Positions 46,411 through 55,533 of a stretch of DNA of 64,000 nucleotides are shown one piece after another. The notes under the pieces were generated by a model, which did not search any database, had not been told where the DNA came from, and saw only the letters and a program-made list of their open reading frames with translations. The stretch is from Chitinophaga cymbidii (GTDB lineage Bacteria > Bacteroidota > Bacteroidia > Chitinophagales > Chitinophagaceae): contig NZ_BKAU01000006.1 of NCBI RefSeq assembly GCF_007992715.1, forward strand, positions 62,001-126,000, in the 5' to 3' direction. A program made the position numbers and the translations under genes. Each line of letters starts with the position of its first letter. The stretch's first letter is position 1.

Positions 46411-48081
46411 TTACCAGATACTTTTCAATCCATAAACCGTTGTTTTGCCCAGTTTCGCCGTACCGCCTTTCACAGACAGGCCCAAAGAACGTTTAGTCGT
46501 GTCAATGTTCACATTTACCGGCATAAAAAGCAGCCCGTCCGCCGTAAACACTTCCACCCCGATGCGGTCAGCATAAATGATCAGTGATAATTTGCCGTTC
46601 ACCAGCGGCGCGGGGGCGTTGACGCCGTCTATCTGCAACTGTTGTTTTGCTACATCATATACTACCGGCAGGCCGTTGATATCCAGCGTTACCTGGCTGG
46701 CTTTGCCCGGCTCAATCGTAGTGCGGATTTCCAGCAGTTCCTCCTGGATGTCCGCGAACGGGTTGCTGCCGCCTTCTTTCAGGCTGCGGGCTTTGACCGT
46801 ATAGGTCTTTTCGCGCAGCACTTCCAGTTCCTTTACGGGAGTACGGGTCAGCCGGAGCCCTTCCGCGGTAGGCACCAGCTTGAGTTCCATGGGAATGCTT
46901 TGGGACTGGTTGAAGCTGTTGCCGCCCTTGTCCGTATGCGTACGCCACCAGCCGATCTCTATGCGCCGTCCCTGCGGCTGGTCGGAGAAGGTCTGGGCGG
47001 CGTAGAAGTCGCGGCCACGCTGGCCTTGCAGCCTTTCTGCTTCGGGTGTAAAAGTAATTCCGTCGAACGTGCCGATGGCGTATTCGCTGTTGGCGGCGGT
47101 CAGCACCCATTTCTTTTCTCCCGGCCGGCCTTCCACGGGCAGCTCGAAAAATTCAGGGCATTCGAACAGGTAGCGGTCGTCGCCTCTACCGCCCATTGTG
47201 ATGCTGGTCTTCGTCCAGTGCTTCAGGTCGGGGGAGTTGAGGAACTGCATGCTGTTCTGGCCGTTTTCTCTTTCCACCCAGAGCACCATCACCCATTTTT
47301 TGGTGGGCGCATGCCAGATCACTTTGGGATCGCGGTTGTCTTTATTGATGCGGTGCACCACGGTGCGGTCCATTTTGGAAAACGTTCTGCCGTCGGTGCT
47401 CCAGGCAAGTCCTTGTCCCCATGAACGGGCGCCGGTAAAGAACATCACCATCGGCGGTTTGCCGGCCTGTCCGAAGCCGCTGGTGTTATTACTGTCCACC
47501 ACCGCGCCGCCGCTGAACATGGGGCCGAATTTATCCGGGTAGAGGGCTTCACCCAGCTCTGTCCAGTGCACGAGGTCTTTGCTGACAGCATGCCCCCAGT
47601 GCATATTTCCCCATTTCACACCATAAGGATTATGCTGGAAAAAAAGGTGATATTCCCCGTTGTAGTACACCATGCCGTTCGGATCGTTTGTCCATCCCCG
47701 TTTGGGAGAGAAATGGAACTGGCCGCGGAGCTTTTCCTTGTAAAGCACGCCTTCGTTCTTGTCCTCATCGCTTTGACGGATAGGGTTAAAGGCTTTGGAA
47801 GCCGCATCCAGCTTGTCTACCCGCAATTCAATATCCATCCCTTTCCAGTCGCTGATATCGAGATAAGCGTACCAGTCGGGTTCCCCGTCCGCCAGTTCAA
47901 TATCAAACCAGCGTTCATTTTCGCCGTCTATCCATAACTCCACGTTCTTTTTCGGCGCGCCGTTCTTCACGGGCAGCGCCAGCCACTTTTGCGAAGCTTT
48001 GAAAGTTTTGCTGAATTGTTGCGCGCTGGCAGTTTGCGCGAGCACACAAAGGCATAATATTCCAGTCCAGATGATCTTCAT
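46411..48081 (-). CDS. GH32 fructan hydrolase (levanase/inulinase/invertase type)
   Basis: This 556-residue exported enzyme hydrolyses beta-fructosyl linkages. The signal peptide ends TASAQ. An extra N-terminal beta-domain (about 22-115) precedes the GH32 five-bladed propeller: Asp133 in WTNDPNG (nucleophile), Asp251 in RDPK (transition-state stabiliser) and Glu307 in ECPEF (acid/base). A C-terminal beta-sandwich follows. Start 48081 is preferred over the ATG 9 bp upstream because it opens directly into the signal peptide. It is the last gene of the fructan operon, 30 bp after susD. Confidence 0.94.
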   Translation of the reverse strand: MKIIWTGILCLCVLAQTASAQQFSKTFKASQKWLALPVKNGAPKKNVELWIDGENERWFDIELADGEPDWYAYLDISDWKGMDIELRVDKLDAASKAFNPIRQSDEDKNEGVLYKEKLRGQFHFSPKRGWTNDPNGMVYYNGEYHLFFQHNPYGVKWGNMHWGHAVSKDLVHWTELGEALYPDKFGPMFSGGAVVDSNNTSGFGQAGKPPMVMFFTGARSWGQGLAWSTDGRTFSKMDRTVVHRINKDNRDPKVIWHAPTKKWVMVLWVERENGQNSMQFLNSPDLKHWTKTSITMGGRGDDRYLFECPEFFELPVEGRPGEKKWVLTAANSEYAIGTFDGITFTPEAERLQGQRGRDFYAAQTFSDQPQGRRIEIGWWRTHTDKGGNSFNQSQSIPMELKLVPTAEGLRLTRTPVKELEVLREKTYTVKARSLKEGGSNPFADIQEELLEIRTTIEPGKASQVTLDINGLPVVYDVAKQQLQIDGVNAPAPLVNGKLSLIIYADRIGVEVFTADGLLFMPVNVNIDTTKRSLGLSVKGGTAKLGKTTVYGLKSIW

Positions 48082-48111
48082 GACATGCAATTTAATAGTT
48101 ACAAATTGTTA

Positions 48112-49836
48112 TTACCACCCATAATTTTGTTTGTAGAGCCCGCGGCTGTAGTTGATCTGGTTAAGGGGGACGGGCAGGTATTCATCCCTGTTTTCCTGGA
48201 ACGCGGCATCGCTGAGGTGTGCGGACCGGGCTTTCTCTACCGTAAAGTAGTGGTTGATATAATCCGCGGCAATTCCCCATCGAACCAGGTCAAAGAAATG
48301 ATAACCTTCGGTCGCAAATTCCAGCCGGCGCTCCCAGCGCAGGGCCTGCCGGGCGAAGGGCTGCGTCCACGTGCAGTTTACACCAGGCTGGTAGGTAGCC
48401 ACGTGGTAGTTGGACGAAGCGGTGCCGTCCTGCTTCTTCAGCCGCGCGGTGCTGCCTGCCGAACGGGTGCGCAGCTCGTTGATAAGCGGGAGGGCTTCGT
48501 TCTGCCGTCCCAGTTCTATCAGTGCTTCAGCTTTGAAGAGCATTACATCACTGAACCGGATGATGTCCCAGTTCTTGGAGCTGGACATGAAAGGCGGGAT
48601 CTTCTGAAACGAAGGATCATCCGGCGCCACGGCTTCTTTCAGGCTGGCGAATGCATCATACACTTCGGGGGCGCGCGCCCAGGAGCGCTGGAAAACAAAC
48701 AACGGATCGTATTTGTACGGTTTGCCGGGAATGGCCACGGTATGATCGAGGCGCGGATCGAAGGTGCCGGTCTGGTAATCGCCGGATTCGGCAACGTCCA
48801 CATCATTGTAATGATCGAACATCGGCAGGCCGCTGGCGTCCGTTTTAAATGCGTTGATCAGATCGTGACTCGGTACGTGGAACCCGCAGCACCCGAACTC
48901 CTGGTTCATCGGGTAGTTCAGCGCATGGCCGTAATCGAGGCGTCCTTTGGGCGTACCGTCGTCTTTCGAAAACTGTATGGCGAATACGGATTCGCGGCTG
49001 TTCTCGGTTTGTGCGCGGAAGTTATCGCCATAATCATCATTGAGCACATATTTCTGCGCACCGATGATCTCGTCGCACAGCTTGTTCACTTCATTGAGCC
49101 TGTCCGTATTGATGTTGATCACTTCGTTCTTTTCATTCTGCTCATACGCCTGGTAGAGCAATGTTTTGGCGAGATAAGCCTTGGCGGACACCTGGTTGGC
49201 GCGGCCCACCTCGGCCTGGTTGGGCGGCAGCTGTGCCACGGCGGCGCGGAAGTCGTCCGCTATCTTCGTCCACAGCGCGTCGTTGGAAAAAGCCCGGTTG
49301 GAGATGGTGTCGTACGCTGTTCTTTCGGCGTTCTCATCGATGTAAGGCATGTATTTGAACAGCACTTTCAGCAGGAAATAAAAGTGCCCGCGCAGGAAGC
49401 GCAGCTCGCCCTGCCTGATCTCCTTGTCGGGATATACGCCCGCATCGATGGCATTGAGGCGCCGCAATGCGTCGTTCACCCGGCCGATGCCCACATACAG
49501 GCGGAACCACAGTTCATCGGTGAGGCCATTGTCCACCCGGTTCAGCGAAAATGTTTCCAGCAGGTGAAATTCGCTGATATCTCCGGGGCCGTCGCCGCCT
49601 TTGTAGGCATCGCCGCCGCGGATGCTGCCGTAGGCCCAGAGGCTGGTGTAAGGAGAAGTGTAGTGGTCGTTGCCGAGCGCGGAATAGGCGGCGATCACCA
49701 TTTTATCTACGTTCTCGGGCGTATTGAGATCATCGTCCGATACAACGCCCTGCGGCGTCTGGTCCAGCACATCTTTACAGGAAGATGTGAGGAGGAAGGC
49801 GGAGAGGATGAGCAAGAAGATGTTTTTCATTTTCAT
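48112..49836 (-). CDS. SusD/RagB-family lipoprotein of the fructan locus
   Basis: This 574-residue surface lipoprotein has the signal ending TSSC (Cys20 from the start chosen). SusD marks include LRFLRGHFYFLLKVLFKYMPY in the N-terminal half and the C-terminal RWERRLEFATEGYHFFDLVRWG. With the upstream SusC it should bind fructo-oligosaccharides. ATGs at 49860 and 49830 are alternative starts; 49836 gives a compact lipoprotein signal. It is transcribed with susC and GH32. Confidence 0.94.
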   Translation of the reverse strand: MKMKNIFLLILSAFLLTSSCKDVLDQTPQGVVSDDDLNTPENVDKMVIAAYSALGNDHYTSPYTSLWAYGSIRGGDAYKGGDGPGDISEFHLLETFSLNRVDNGLTDELWFRLYVGIGRVNDALRRLNAIDAGVYPDKEIRQGELRFLRGHFYFLLKVLFKYMPYIDENAERTAYDTISNRAFSNDALWTKIADDFRAAVAQLPPNQAEVGRANQVSAKAYLAKTLLYQAYEQNEKNEVININTDRLNEVNKLCDEIIGAQKYVLNDDYGDNFRAQTENSRESVFAIQFSKDDGTPKGRLDYGHALNYPMNQEFGCCGFHVPSHDLINAFKTDASGLPMFDHYNDVDVAESGDYQTGTFDPRLDHTVAIPGKPYKYDPLFVFQRSWARAPEVYDAFASLKEAVAPDDPSFQKIPPFMSSSKNWDIIRFSDVMLFKAEALIELGRQNEALPLINELRTRSAGSTARLKKQDGTASSNYHVATYQPGVNCTWTQPFARQALRWERRLEFATEGYHFFDLVRWGIAADYINHYFTVEKARSAHLSDAAFQENRDEYLPVPLNQINYSRGLYKQNYGW

Positions 49837-49866
49837 ATGTTTTGATGGCGCGGACGCCATTGTTGA

Positions 49867-52800
49867 TCAGAGAGAAACATTAAAACCTGCGGTGACGATC
49901 ACGGGAATGGGGAAGGACTGGCCCGGCGCTTCGGGGTCCGCGGCCGTGAACCCTTTGTTCTTGAACGTCAGCAGGTTGCTGGCCTGGAGGAACACGCGCG
50001 CGTTCTGGATGCTGGTATTCCGCAGTGCCTGGCGCAGATTATAGCCGAGCTGGATGTTACGCAGCTTCAGGTAGGAGCCGTCCTCGTAGAAATAGGTGGA
50101 GGCGCGGCCTTCGTTGTTCCGGTTTACGAGCGTCAGCGCGGGGATGGTGGACGTTGGGTTGGAAGGGGTCCAGGCGCTGAGGGTCCTTTCTCCCCAGTTG
50201 CTGCCCACCCAGAGCGATGAAAAATCCGTGAAGGTCTTGAATTCATTATACACCTGTATCCCCTGCACGCCTTGCAGGAAAAAGCTCAAATCGAAATTTT
50301 TGTAAGACAGCTCGAAGTTCAGCCCGTAAAGAAAATCAGGATTGCCGTCTGCGATATAATCGCGGTCTTTATCGTCGATGACGTTATCGCCGTTCAGATC
50401 GCGGTAACGGATTCTGCCAAGCCCTTTACCGGTTTGCGCGGGCGATTCGTCCAGCTCTTTCTGCGAAGTGAACAGGCCGTCCGCAATATATCCGAAAGAG
50501 GAGTTGATGGAGCGGCCGAGAATGGTTTTATCTGTGCCGTTGCCGGGATAGGAGGTCAGCACCTGCACCGGCAGATAGGTGACCTTGTTGCGGTAGGTGG
50601 AAAAGTTGCCGGTAACGGTGAAGCTCAGTTCCCGGGAAATGTTGCCGTTGTAGGACAGCAGCACTTCCAGCCCTTTGTTCTGCATGGATGCGCCGTTGAA
50701 CCAGTAGTTGCCGCCTTCGCCCTGCACGGCGAGGTAACCGGGACTGATGAGAATGTCGGATGTTTTTTTGATGAAATAATCTACGGAGCCGGTCAGCTTG
50801 TTATCGAACAACCCGAAGTCCACACCGAAGTTGGATTCCATGGTGGTTTCCCATTTCAGGGAATCGTTGCCCTGCTGTATGCGCGTGAAGCCGGAGGGCA
50901 ACTGACCGGAGCCGCTGCCGTTGATGTCGTACGCGCTGCCGCTGTCAAAGCCCCAGGTGGGGTCTACGCCGTAGATGGACGCATACAGCGCGTAGGTAGC
51001 GTTGTTGGCGATCTCCTGGTTGCCGGATTTACCCCATCCGTACCGGAATTTCAGATCGGAAATGATATCCTGGTCTTTCATAAAGGCTTCTTCGCTGACG
51101 CGCCATCCTACTGAGAATGCGGGGAACACGCCGTAGCGGTATTCTTTACCGAACCGTGAAGAACCGTCCCTGCGCAGCGTTACAGAGGCAAGGTAACGGT
51201 CCGCATACACGTAGTTCGCTTTGCCGAAGAAAGATAACAGCGCGTAGCCGCTGCCGCCGCCGCCATTGTCTTTGTTGGAAGAGCCGGCGTCGATGTAAGC
51301 GTAGTCGATGTTTTCCAGTGCATAGCCTTGCCGGCTCGCGAAGAAGGACTGGTTCATGTACTTGATCTGTTCATGCCCAGCGAGGAATTCAAAGCGGTGC
51401 TGACCGAGGTCCAGCTTGTAGTTCAGCGTATTCTGCCAGAGCCAGTTACCGTCGTATCCCTGGTTGGTGGAGGTCTGGTTGGATGGATCGGAGAGGAAAC
51501 CGGAGACGTATGATTTGCGGAGCGTGCGCTGGTAGTTGCCGTTATAATCGATGCCCAGGCTCGTCCTGAAATGCAGGCCGGGGATGATGTCCAGGTCCGC
51601 ATACACGTTGCCGAACACGCGGTAGAAGTGATTGAGGTTTTGTTTATTGTCCTCGATCAGGCGAACGGGGTTGTGGCGGTCGGTCATGCCGGGCGCGGGG
51701 CCGCCCCATCCGCCGTCTACCGTATGCACCGGCACAACGGGTTGCTGCACGAGTGATGTGAACAGTACGTCGCTGATGGGAATGAGCCTGTTGCGGATGT
51801 AGGAGAAGTTGAGGTTCTCACCGATCTTCAACCTGTTCTTGAAAAAGCTGTAGTCGGAATTGAGGCGGGCGGTGATCTTTTTGTTGTTGGATTCTTTTAC
51901 CACGCCCTTGTTGTCATAATACCCGAGCGAAAACAATGCGCTGCCGCGTTCGCCGCCGGTGCTGACGGAAACATTGTATTGCTGGATAACGGAGGTCTGC
52001 GCAATTTCATCGTACCAGTAGGTGTTGGCGGGGCGCATGGTTTGGTCCGCATCAATGAAATCCGGGTAAACGATGTTGTTGAGCACCGGGTTGTCATAAT
52101 CGCCATTCCAGTCGTATTGATAGATCTGGTTATTATTCGGATCGGTCCGGTCGTTCACAGCCGCCTGCCAGTAAGCCTTTCCGCGTCCGTCCGCGTCCAG
52201 CGTCTTTTGTTTGGTAGCGTAATACTGAAGCGAAGTAGACGCATCAAAATCCACCCGTGTAAAACCTTTGCGTGCTTTTTTAGTGGTCACGATGATGACG
52301 CCGTTCGCTGCGCGGGAGCCGTAGATAGTGGCGGAGGATGCGTCTTTCAATACCTGTATCGACTCAATATCATCCTGGTTCAGTTCCTGTAAACCTCTTT
52401 TGGTGGGAACGCCGTCGATCACATACAGGGGATCGTTATTGCCAAGCGTGCCAATGCCGCGGATGCGCACGGTGGCGCCGCCGGAGGGAGAGCCGTCGCT
52501 GGTGATGAGAACGCCGGGAACGCGGCCCTGCAAGGCTTTCACGGGATTGCCGAGCGGAATGTCCTTAATGGCTTCCACGTCTACCACGGAAACGGCGCCG
52601 GTGAGGTCTGCTTTCTTCTGCGCCTGGTAACCGGTGACCACCACTTCGTTCAGGTTACTGGCGTCTTTGTCCAGCGCCACCTGGATGTCTCCGCTGGCGG
52701 GGACTTTCACCATGGAGGGTTTCATGCCGATATAGGTAAATGTGAGGATCTCGCCGGCGGCAGCTGTTATGGAGAACCTGCCGGTGCTGTCGCTGATGAC

Positions 52801-52944
52801 AGAATTATTGGTTGCCTGTACACTGACACCGGGAAGTGGCGTGCCGGTGCTTTTTTCCGTGACGGTGCCCGTCACTTTTCGCTGCTGGGCAAGACTGGTC
52901 AGTCCTGTGAGCAGGATGGCGATGATTGTCAGACAGTATTTCAT
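49867..52944 (-). CDS. SusC/RagA TonB-linked outer-membrane receptor of the fructan locus
   Basis: This 1025-residue importer has a signal peptide ending TSLAQ, a carboxypeptidase-D-like domain (about 22-100), a plug with GYQAQKKADLTGAVSVVD and RIRGIGTLGNNDPLYVIDG, and a long beta-barrel ending in Leu. It lacks an STN domain, consistent with control by the hybrid two-component protein rather than FecI/FecR. It starts 12 bp after the fructokinase stop. Fructan oligosaccharide import is inferred from the neighbours. Confidence 0.95.
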   Translation of the reverse strand: MKYCLTIIAILLTGLTSLAQQRKVTGTVTEKSTGTPLPGVSVQATNNSVISDSTGRFSITAAAGEILTFTYIGMKPSMVKVPASGDIQVALDKDASNLNEVVVTGYQAQKKADLTGAVSVVDVEAIKDIPLGNPVKALQGRVPGVLITSDGSPSGGATVRIRGIGTLGNNDPLYVIDGVPTKRGLQELNQDDIESIQVLKDASSATIYGSRAANGVIIVTTKKARKGFTRVDFDASTSLQYYATKQKTLDADGRGKAYWQAAVNDRTDPNNNQIYQYDWNGDYDNPVLNNIVYPDFIDADQTMRPANTYWYDEIAQTSVIQQYNVSVSTGGERGSALFSLGYYDNKGVVKESNNKKITARLNSDYSFFKNRLKIGENLNFSYIRNRLIPISDVLFTSLVQQPVVPVHTVDGGWGGPAPGMTDRHNPVRLIEDNKQNLNHFYRVFGNVYADLDIIPGLHFRTSLGIDYNGNYQRTLRKSYVSGFLSDPSNQTSTNQGYDGNWLWQNTLNYKLDLGQHRFEFLAGHEQIKYMNQSFFASRQGYALENIDYAYIDAGSSNKDNGGGGSGYALLSFFGKANYVYADRYLASVTLRRDGSSRFGKEYRYGVFPAFSVGWRVSEEAFMKDQDIISDLKFRYGWGKSGNQEIANNATYALYASIYGVDPTWGFDSGSAYDINGSGSGQLPSGFTRIQQGNDSLKWETTMESNFGVDFGLFDNKLTGSVDYFIKKTSDILISPGYLAVQGEGGNYWFNGASMQNKGLEVLLSYNGNISRELSFTVTGNFSTYRNKVTYLPVQVLTSYPGNGTDKTILGRSINSSFGYIADGLFTSQKELDESPAQTGKGLGRIRYRDLNGDNVIDDKDRDYIADGNPDFLYGLNFELSYKNFDLSFFLQGVQGIQVYNEFKTFTDFSSLWVGSNWGERTLSAWTPSNPTSTIPALTLVNRNNEGRASTYFYEDGSYLKLRNIQLGYNLRQALRNTSIQNARVFLQASNLLTFKNKGFTAADPEAPGQSFPIPVIVTAGFNVSL

Positions 52945-52956
52945 AACTACGTGGTT

Positions 52957-53880
52957 TTAAATATGAGTTATCCTTTTCAGAGAATCTGCTTCTTTAATGT
53001 CATAGTCGGGGCATGCGCCTTTGTAGGTGGTAATGGTGGCCGCGAGGCGGTTGGCGAAGTCCAGCGTGTCCGCTGGGCCGGCGTTGTCCTGCATCATGGA
53101 GAGGGTGGCGGCGAGGAATGCGTCGCCGCTGCCTACGGTGTCCACCACCTTCATCTTATAACCCGGATGGTTATACGTTTTTCCGTTGATGTCCAGCATG
53201 GCGCCGTTCGCGCCCATGGTCAGCACGATCACCGGGATGCTGAACCGTTCGCGCAGGTGCGCCAGGCGGGCGGTGATGCTGACGGCGCCGGGATACCAGC
53301 CGGACACCAGTTCCAGTTCGTCGATGTTCAGCTTGAGGATGTCCGCCTTTTGCAGGAGCGATTCAATCAGCGGGCGGTCGTAATGCGGAGCGCGGAGGTT
53401 GATGTCCAGCACTTTGGTACGCGCTTTTTCCAGCAGCTGGAACAGCGTTTCACGGGAGGCGGGATGGCGGCAGGCGAGGCTGCCGAACACAAAGTAGTCC
53501 GCCTGCTCCACCATGGCGGCGGTGCGATCGTCGGCCGTGATGTGGTCCCATGCCGCGGGCGCCACGATCTCGTAGGTCATGTCGCCATTTGCATGCTGCT
53601 GTGCATTGACGATGCCGGTAGGCACGGTATCGTCCTGCTGGATGTAATCCGTGCAAACGCCTTTGTTTTGCAGGATGTCCAGCAGCTTGCGGCCTCTTTC
53701 ATCTTTCCCGGTACGGCTGATCATGGCCGGGTTGCGGTTCAGCTTGTGGAGGTGATAGGCCACGTTCATGGGGGCTCCGCCCGGCTGGGGGCCGGATGGC
53801 AGCAGGTCCCAGAGCACTTCGCCAAAACAGGCGATACTGTGACGTGGAATAGACGGTGGAATTTTCATGTTGTCGAACAT
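52957..53880 (-). CDS. PfkB-family carbohydrate kinase, probable fructokinase
   Basis: This 307-residue ribokinase-fold kinase has the N-terminal substrate block CFGEVLWDLLPSG with PGGAPMNVAYHL and the C-terminal ATP/catalytic block DTVGSGDAFLA, whose Asp is the catalytic base. The first block is typical of fructokinases. Its start codon directly abuts the stop of the sugar transporter, so transport and phosphorylation of fructose are coupled. ATG 12 bp further in is an alternative start. Confidence 0.93.
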   Translation of the reverse strand: MFDNMKIPPSIPRHSIACFGEVLWDLLPSGPQPGGAPMNVAYHLHKLNRNPAMISRTGKDERGRKLLDILQNKGVCTDYIQQDDTVPTGIVNAQQHANGDMTYEIVAPAAWDHITADDRTAAMVEQADYFVFGSLACRHPASRETLFQLLEKARTKVLDINLRAPHYDRPLIESLLQKADILKLNIDELELVSGWYPGAVSITARLAHLRERFSIPVIVLTMGANGAMLDINGKTYNHPGYKMKVVDTVGSGDAFLAATLSMMQDNAGPADTLDFANRLAATITTYKGACPDYDIKEADSLKRITHI

Positions 53881-55209
53881 TTATGAATGCATGATGAGGC
53901 TACCCTCCAATTGTTCCAGTGATTTTCCTTTTGTTTCCGGCATGATCTTCCAGACGAATATCAATTGCAGTACCATCATGATGCAGAAGAATAAAAAGGT
54001 GTTCCCGCCGCCGAGGTTTTCCGTCAGCATGGGAAATACAAAAGCAATAACGGCCGCCATCACCCAGTGCGTCATACTGCCCAGCGTTTGCCCTTTTGCC
54101 CTTACCTGGTTGGGAAAGATCTCGGAGATGAACACCCATATCACGGCGCCTTGCGAGAAAGCGAAGAAGGCGATGTACACCAGCAGGAATACCGTTACGG
54201 CCAGGCCGGAAAAGTCGTTGAGATAAAATGCGCGGGACACCAGGCCCAGTGTGGCGATCAGCCCCACCGACCCGATCAGCATCAGCGTACGCCTGCCAAA
54301 ACGGTCAATGAAATTGAGGGCCAGCAAGGTGAAAATGAAATTCACCAGCCCGATGCCTACACTGGATAATAAAGCGGACTGCTTGCCCAGTCCCGTCATT
54401 TCAAATATCCGCGGCGCGTAATAAATGATGGCATTGATCCCCGATACCTGGTTGAACACCGCAAAAGCGATGGCGAGGAACACCGGGAAGCGGTTTTTCC
54501 GGGAGAACAGCGTTTCACCGGCCGTGGCGAAACTGTTTTGCATATCTTTCCGGATCATCTCCATTTCCTTTTCAAATCCTTGCGGATTGATCACCCGGAA
54601 TGTTTTTTCCGCCTGCTGAAAATCGCCTTTGCGGATCATCAGCCAGCGGGGGCTTTCCGGCACAAACCGCAGCATGACCAGGAAAAGGAGGGAAGGAAAG
54701 GTCTGCACGCCCAGCATCCAGCGCCAGGAAGATTCGCCGCCCTGCCCGATCAGGTAGTTGGACAAATAAGAGATCAGTATGCCGAATACGATATTGAACT
54801 GGAAAAGCGCTACCAGCTTACCCCTGGAAGCCGCGGGCGATATTTCGGAAATATATACCGGCGCCGTTACGGAAGAAGCGCCCACGCCAATGCCGCCCAG
54901 GAACCGGAAAACAAGGAAAACATACCAGTTGGTGGCCAGCGCGGTGCCAAGGGATGAAAACAGGTATAACACCGCGATCAATATCAATGTATTCTTTCTG
55001 CCAAGCCTTTCCGATGGAATGCTGCCGAGCATGGAACCGAGGATCGTGCCGATGAGGGCGATGGACACGGTGAGCCCGTGCTCGAAACCATCCAGGCTCC
55101 AGTATTTTTGAATAGACTGCTCTGCACCGGAAATCACTGCCGTATCAAAGCCAAAAAGAAAACCGCCAAGGGCTACCGTAATACTCCAGAAGAAAACTTT
55201 GTTTTTCAT
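53881..55209 (-). CDS. MFS sugar porter, probable fructose transporter
   Basis: This 442-residue, 12-helix sugar/H+ symporter has the family marks GFLFGFDTAVISGAE in helix 1, RFLGGIGVGASSVTAPVYI, PESPRWL after helix 6, a GRR loop and the terminal PETKGKSLEQLE. It should bring monosaccharide released by GH32 across the inner membrane. It is the first gene of the fructan operon (transporter, kinase, susC, susD, GH32), divergent from the hybrid regulator. Confidence 0.94.
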   Translation of the reverse strand: MKNKVFFWSITVALGGFLFGFDTAVISGAEQSIQKYWSLDGFEHGLTVSIALIGTILGSMLGSIPSERLGRKNTLILIAVLYLFSSLGTALATNWYVFLVFRFLGGIGVGASSVTAPVYISEISPAASRGKLVALFQFNIVFGILISYLSNYLIGQGGESSWRWMLGVQTFPSLLFLVMLRFVPESPRWLMIRKGDFQQAEKTFRVINPQGFEKEMEMIRKDMQNSFATAGETLFSRKNRFPVFLAIAFAVFNQVSGINAIIYYAPRIFEMTGLGKQSALLSSVGIGLVNFIFTLLALNFIDRFGRRTLMLIGSVGLIATLGLVSRAFYLNDFSGLAVTVFLLVYIAFFAFSQGAVIWVFISEIFPNQVRAKGQTLGSMTHWVMAAVIAFVFPMLTENLGGGNTFLFFCIMMVLQLIFVWKIMPETKGKSLEQLEGSLIMHS

Positions 55210-55533
55210 ATATCGTGTGGAATTTCATCCAACTTACAAGTGTTCCCGCCGTCAGGCGTGAATACCCGTTTCAATCAGTTATAAAATCGTATCATTTTGA
55301 AATTTTTTCAATAGGATGTTTTTAAATCGATTAAACAGGTTGAATATTTTTAATTCGATTTGATTTTTAGATTTGGTGCAGGATATTTTCAATTCCGGAT
55401 CATTTTTGAGGGCTTTCGTATGCGATTCCTGTCCGCAGTTGAAAGAAAAATTCTACATTGGAATATGAATTCCACCGTATTGAACCGGTTACCGCCGCAG
55501 CTTCCGGCGCCCGTACCGCCAAAATTTCCGGCG
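55210..55533. promoter_or_regulatory. Divergent regulatory region of the fructan locus
   Basis: This 324-bp AT-rich spacer separates the fructan operon from the regulator. TAGATTTG at 55368-55375 fits a rightward -7 element; only a T-tract, not TTTG, lies at the right distance upstream. No leftward TAnnTTTG was found before the transporter gene, as expected if that promoter depends on the activator. Stretches around 55285-55350 are rich in A/T tracts and may hold activator sites, but no clear operator repeat was found. Confidence 0.45.

Noticed and set aside
48085-49845. 586-codon open frame antisense to the fructan susD
   Set aside because: The minus-strand SusD lipoprotein is unambiguous; the plus-strand frame has no signal, domain or promoter.
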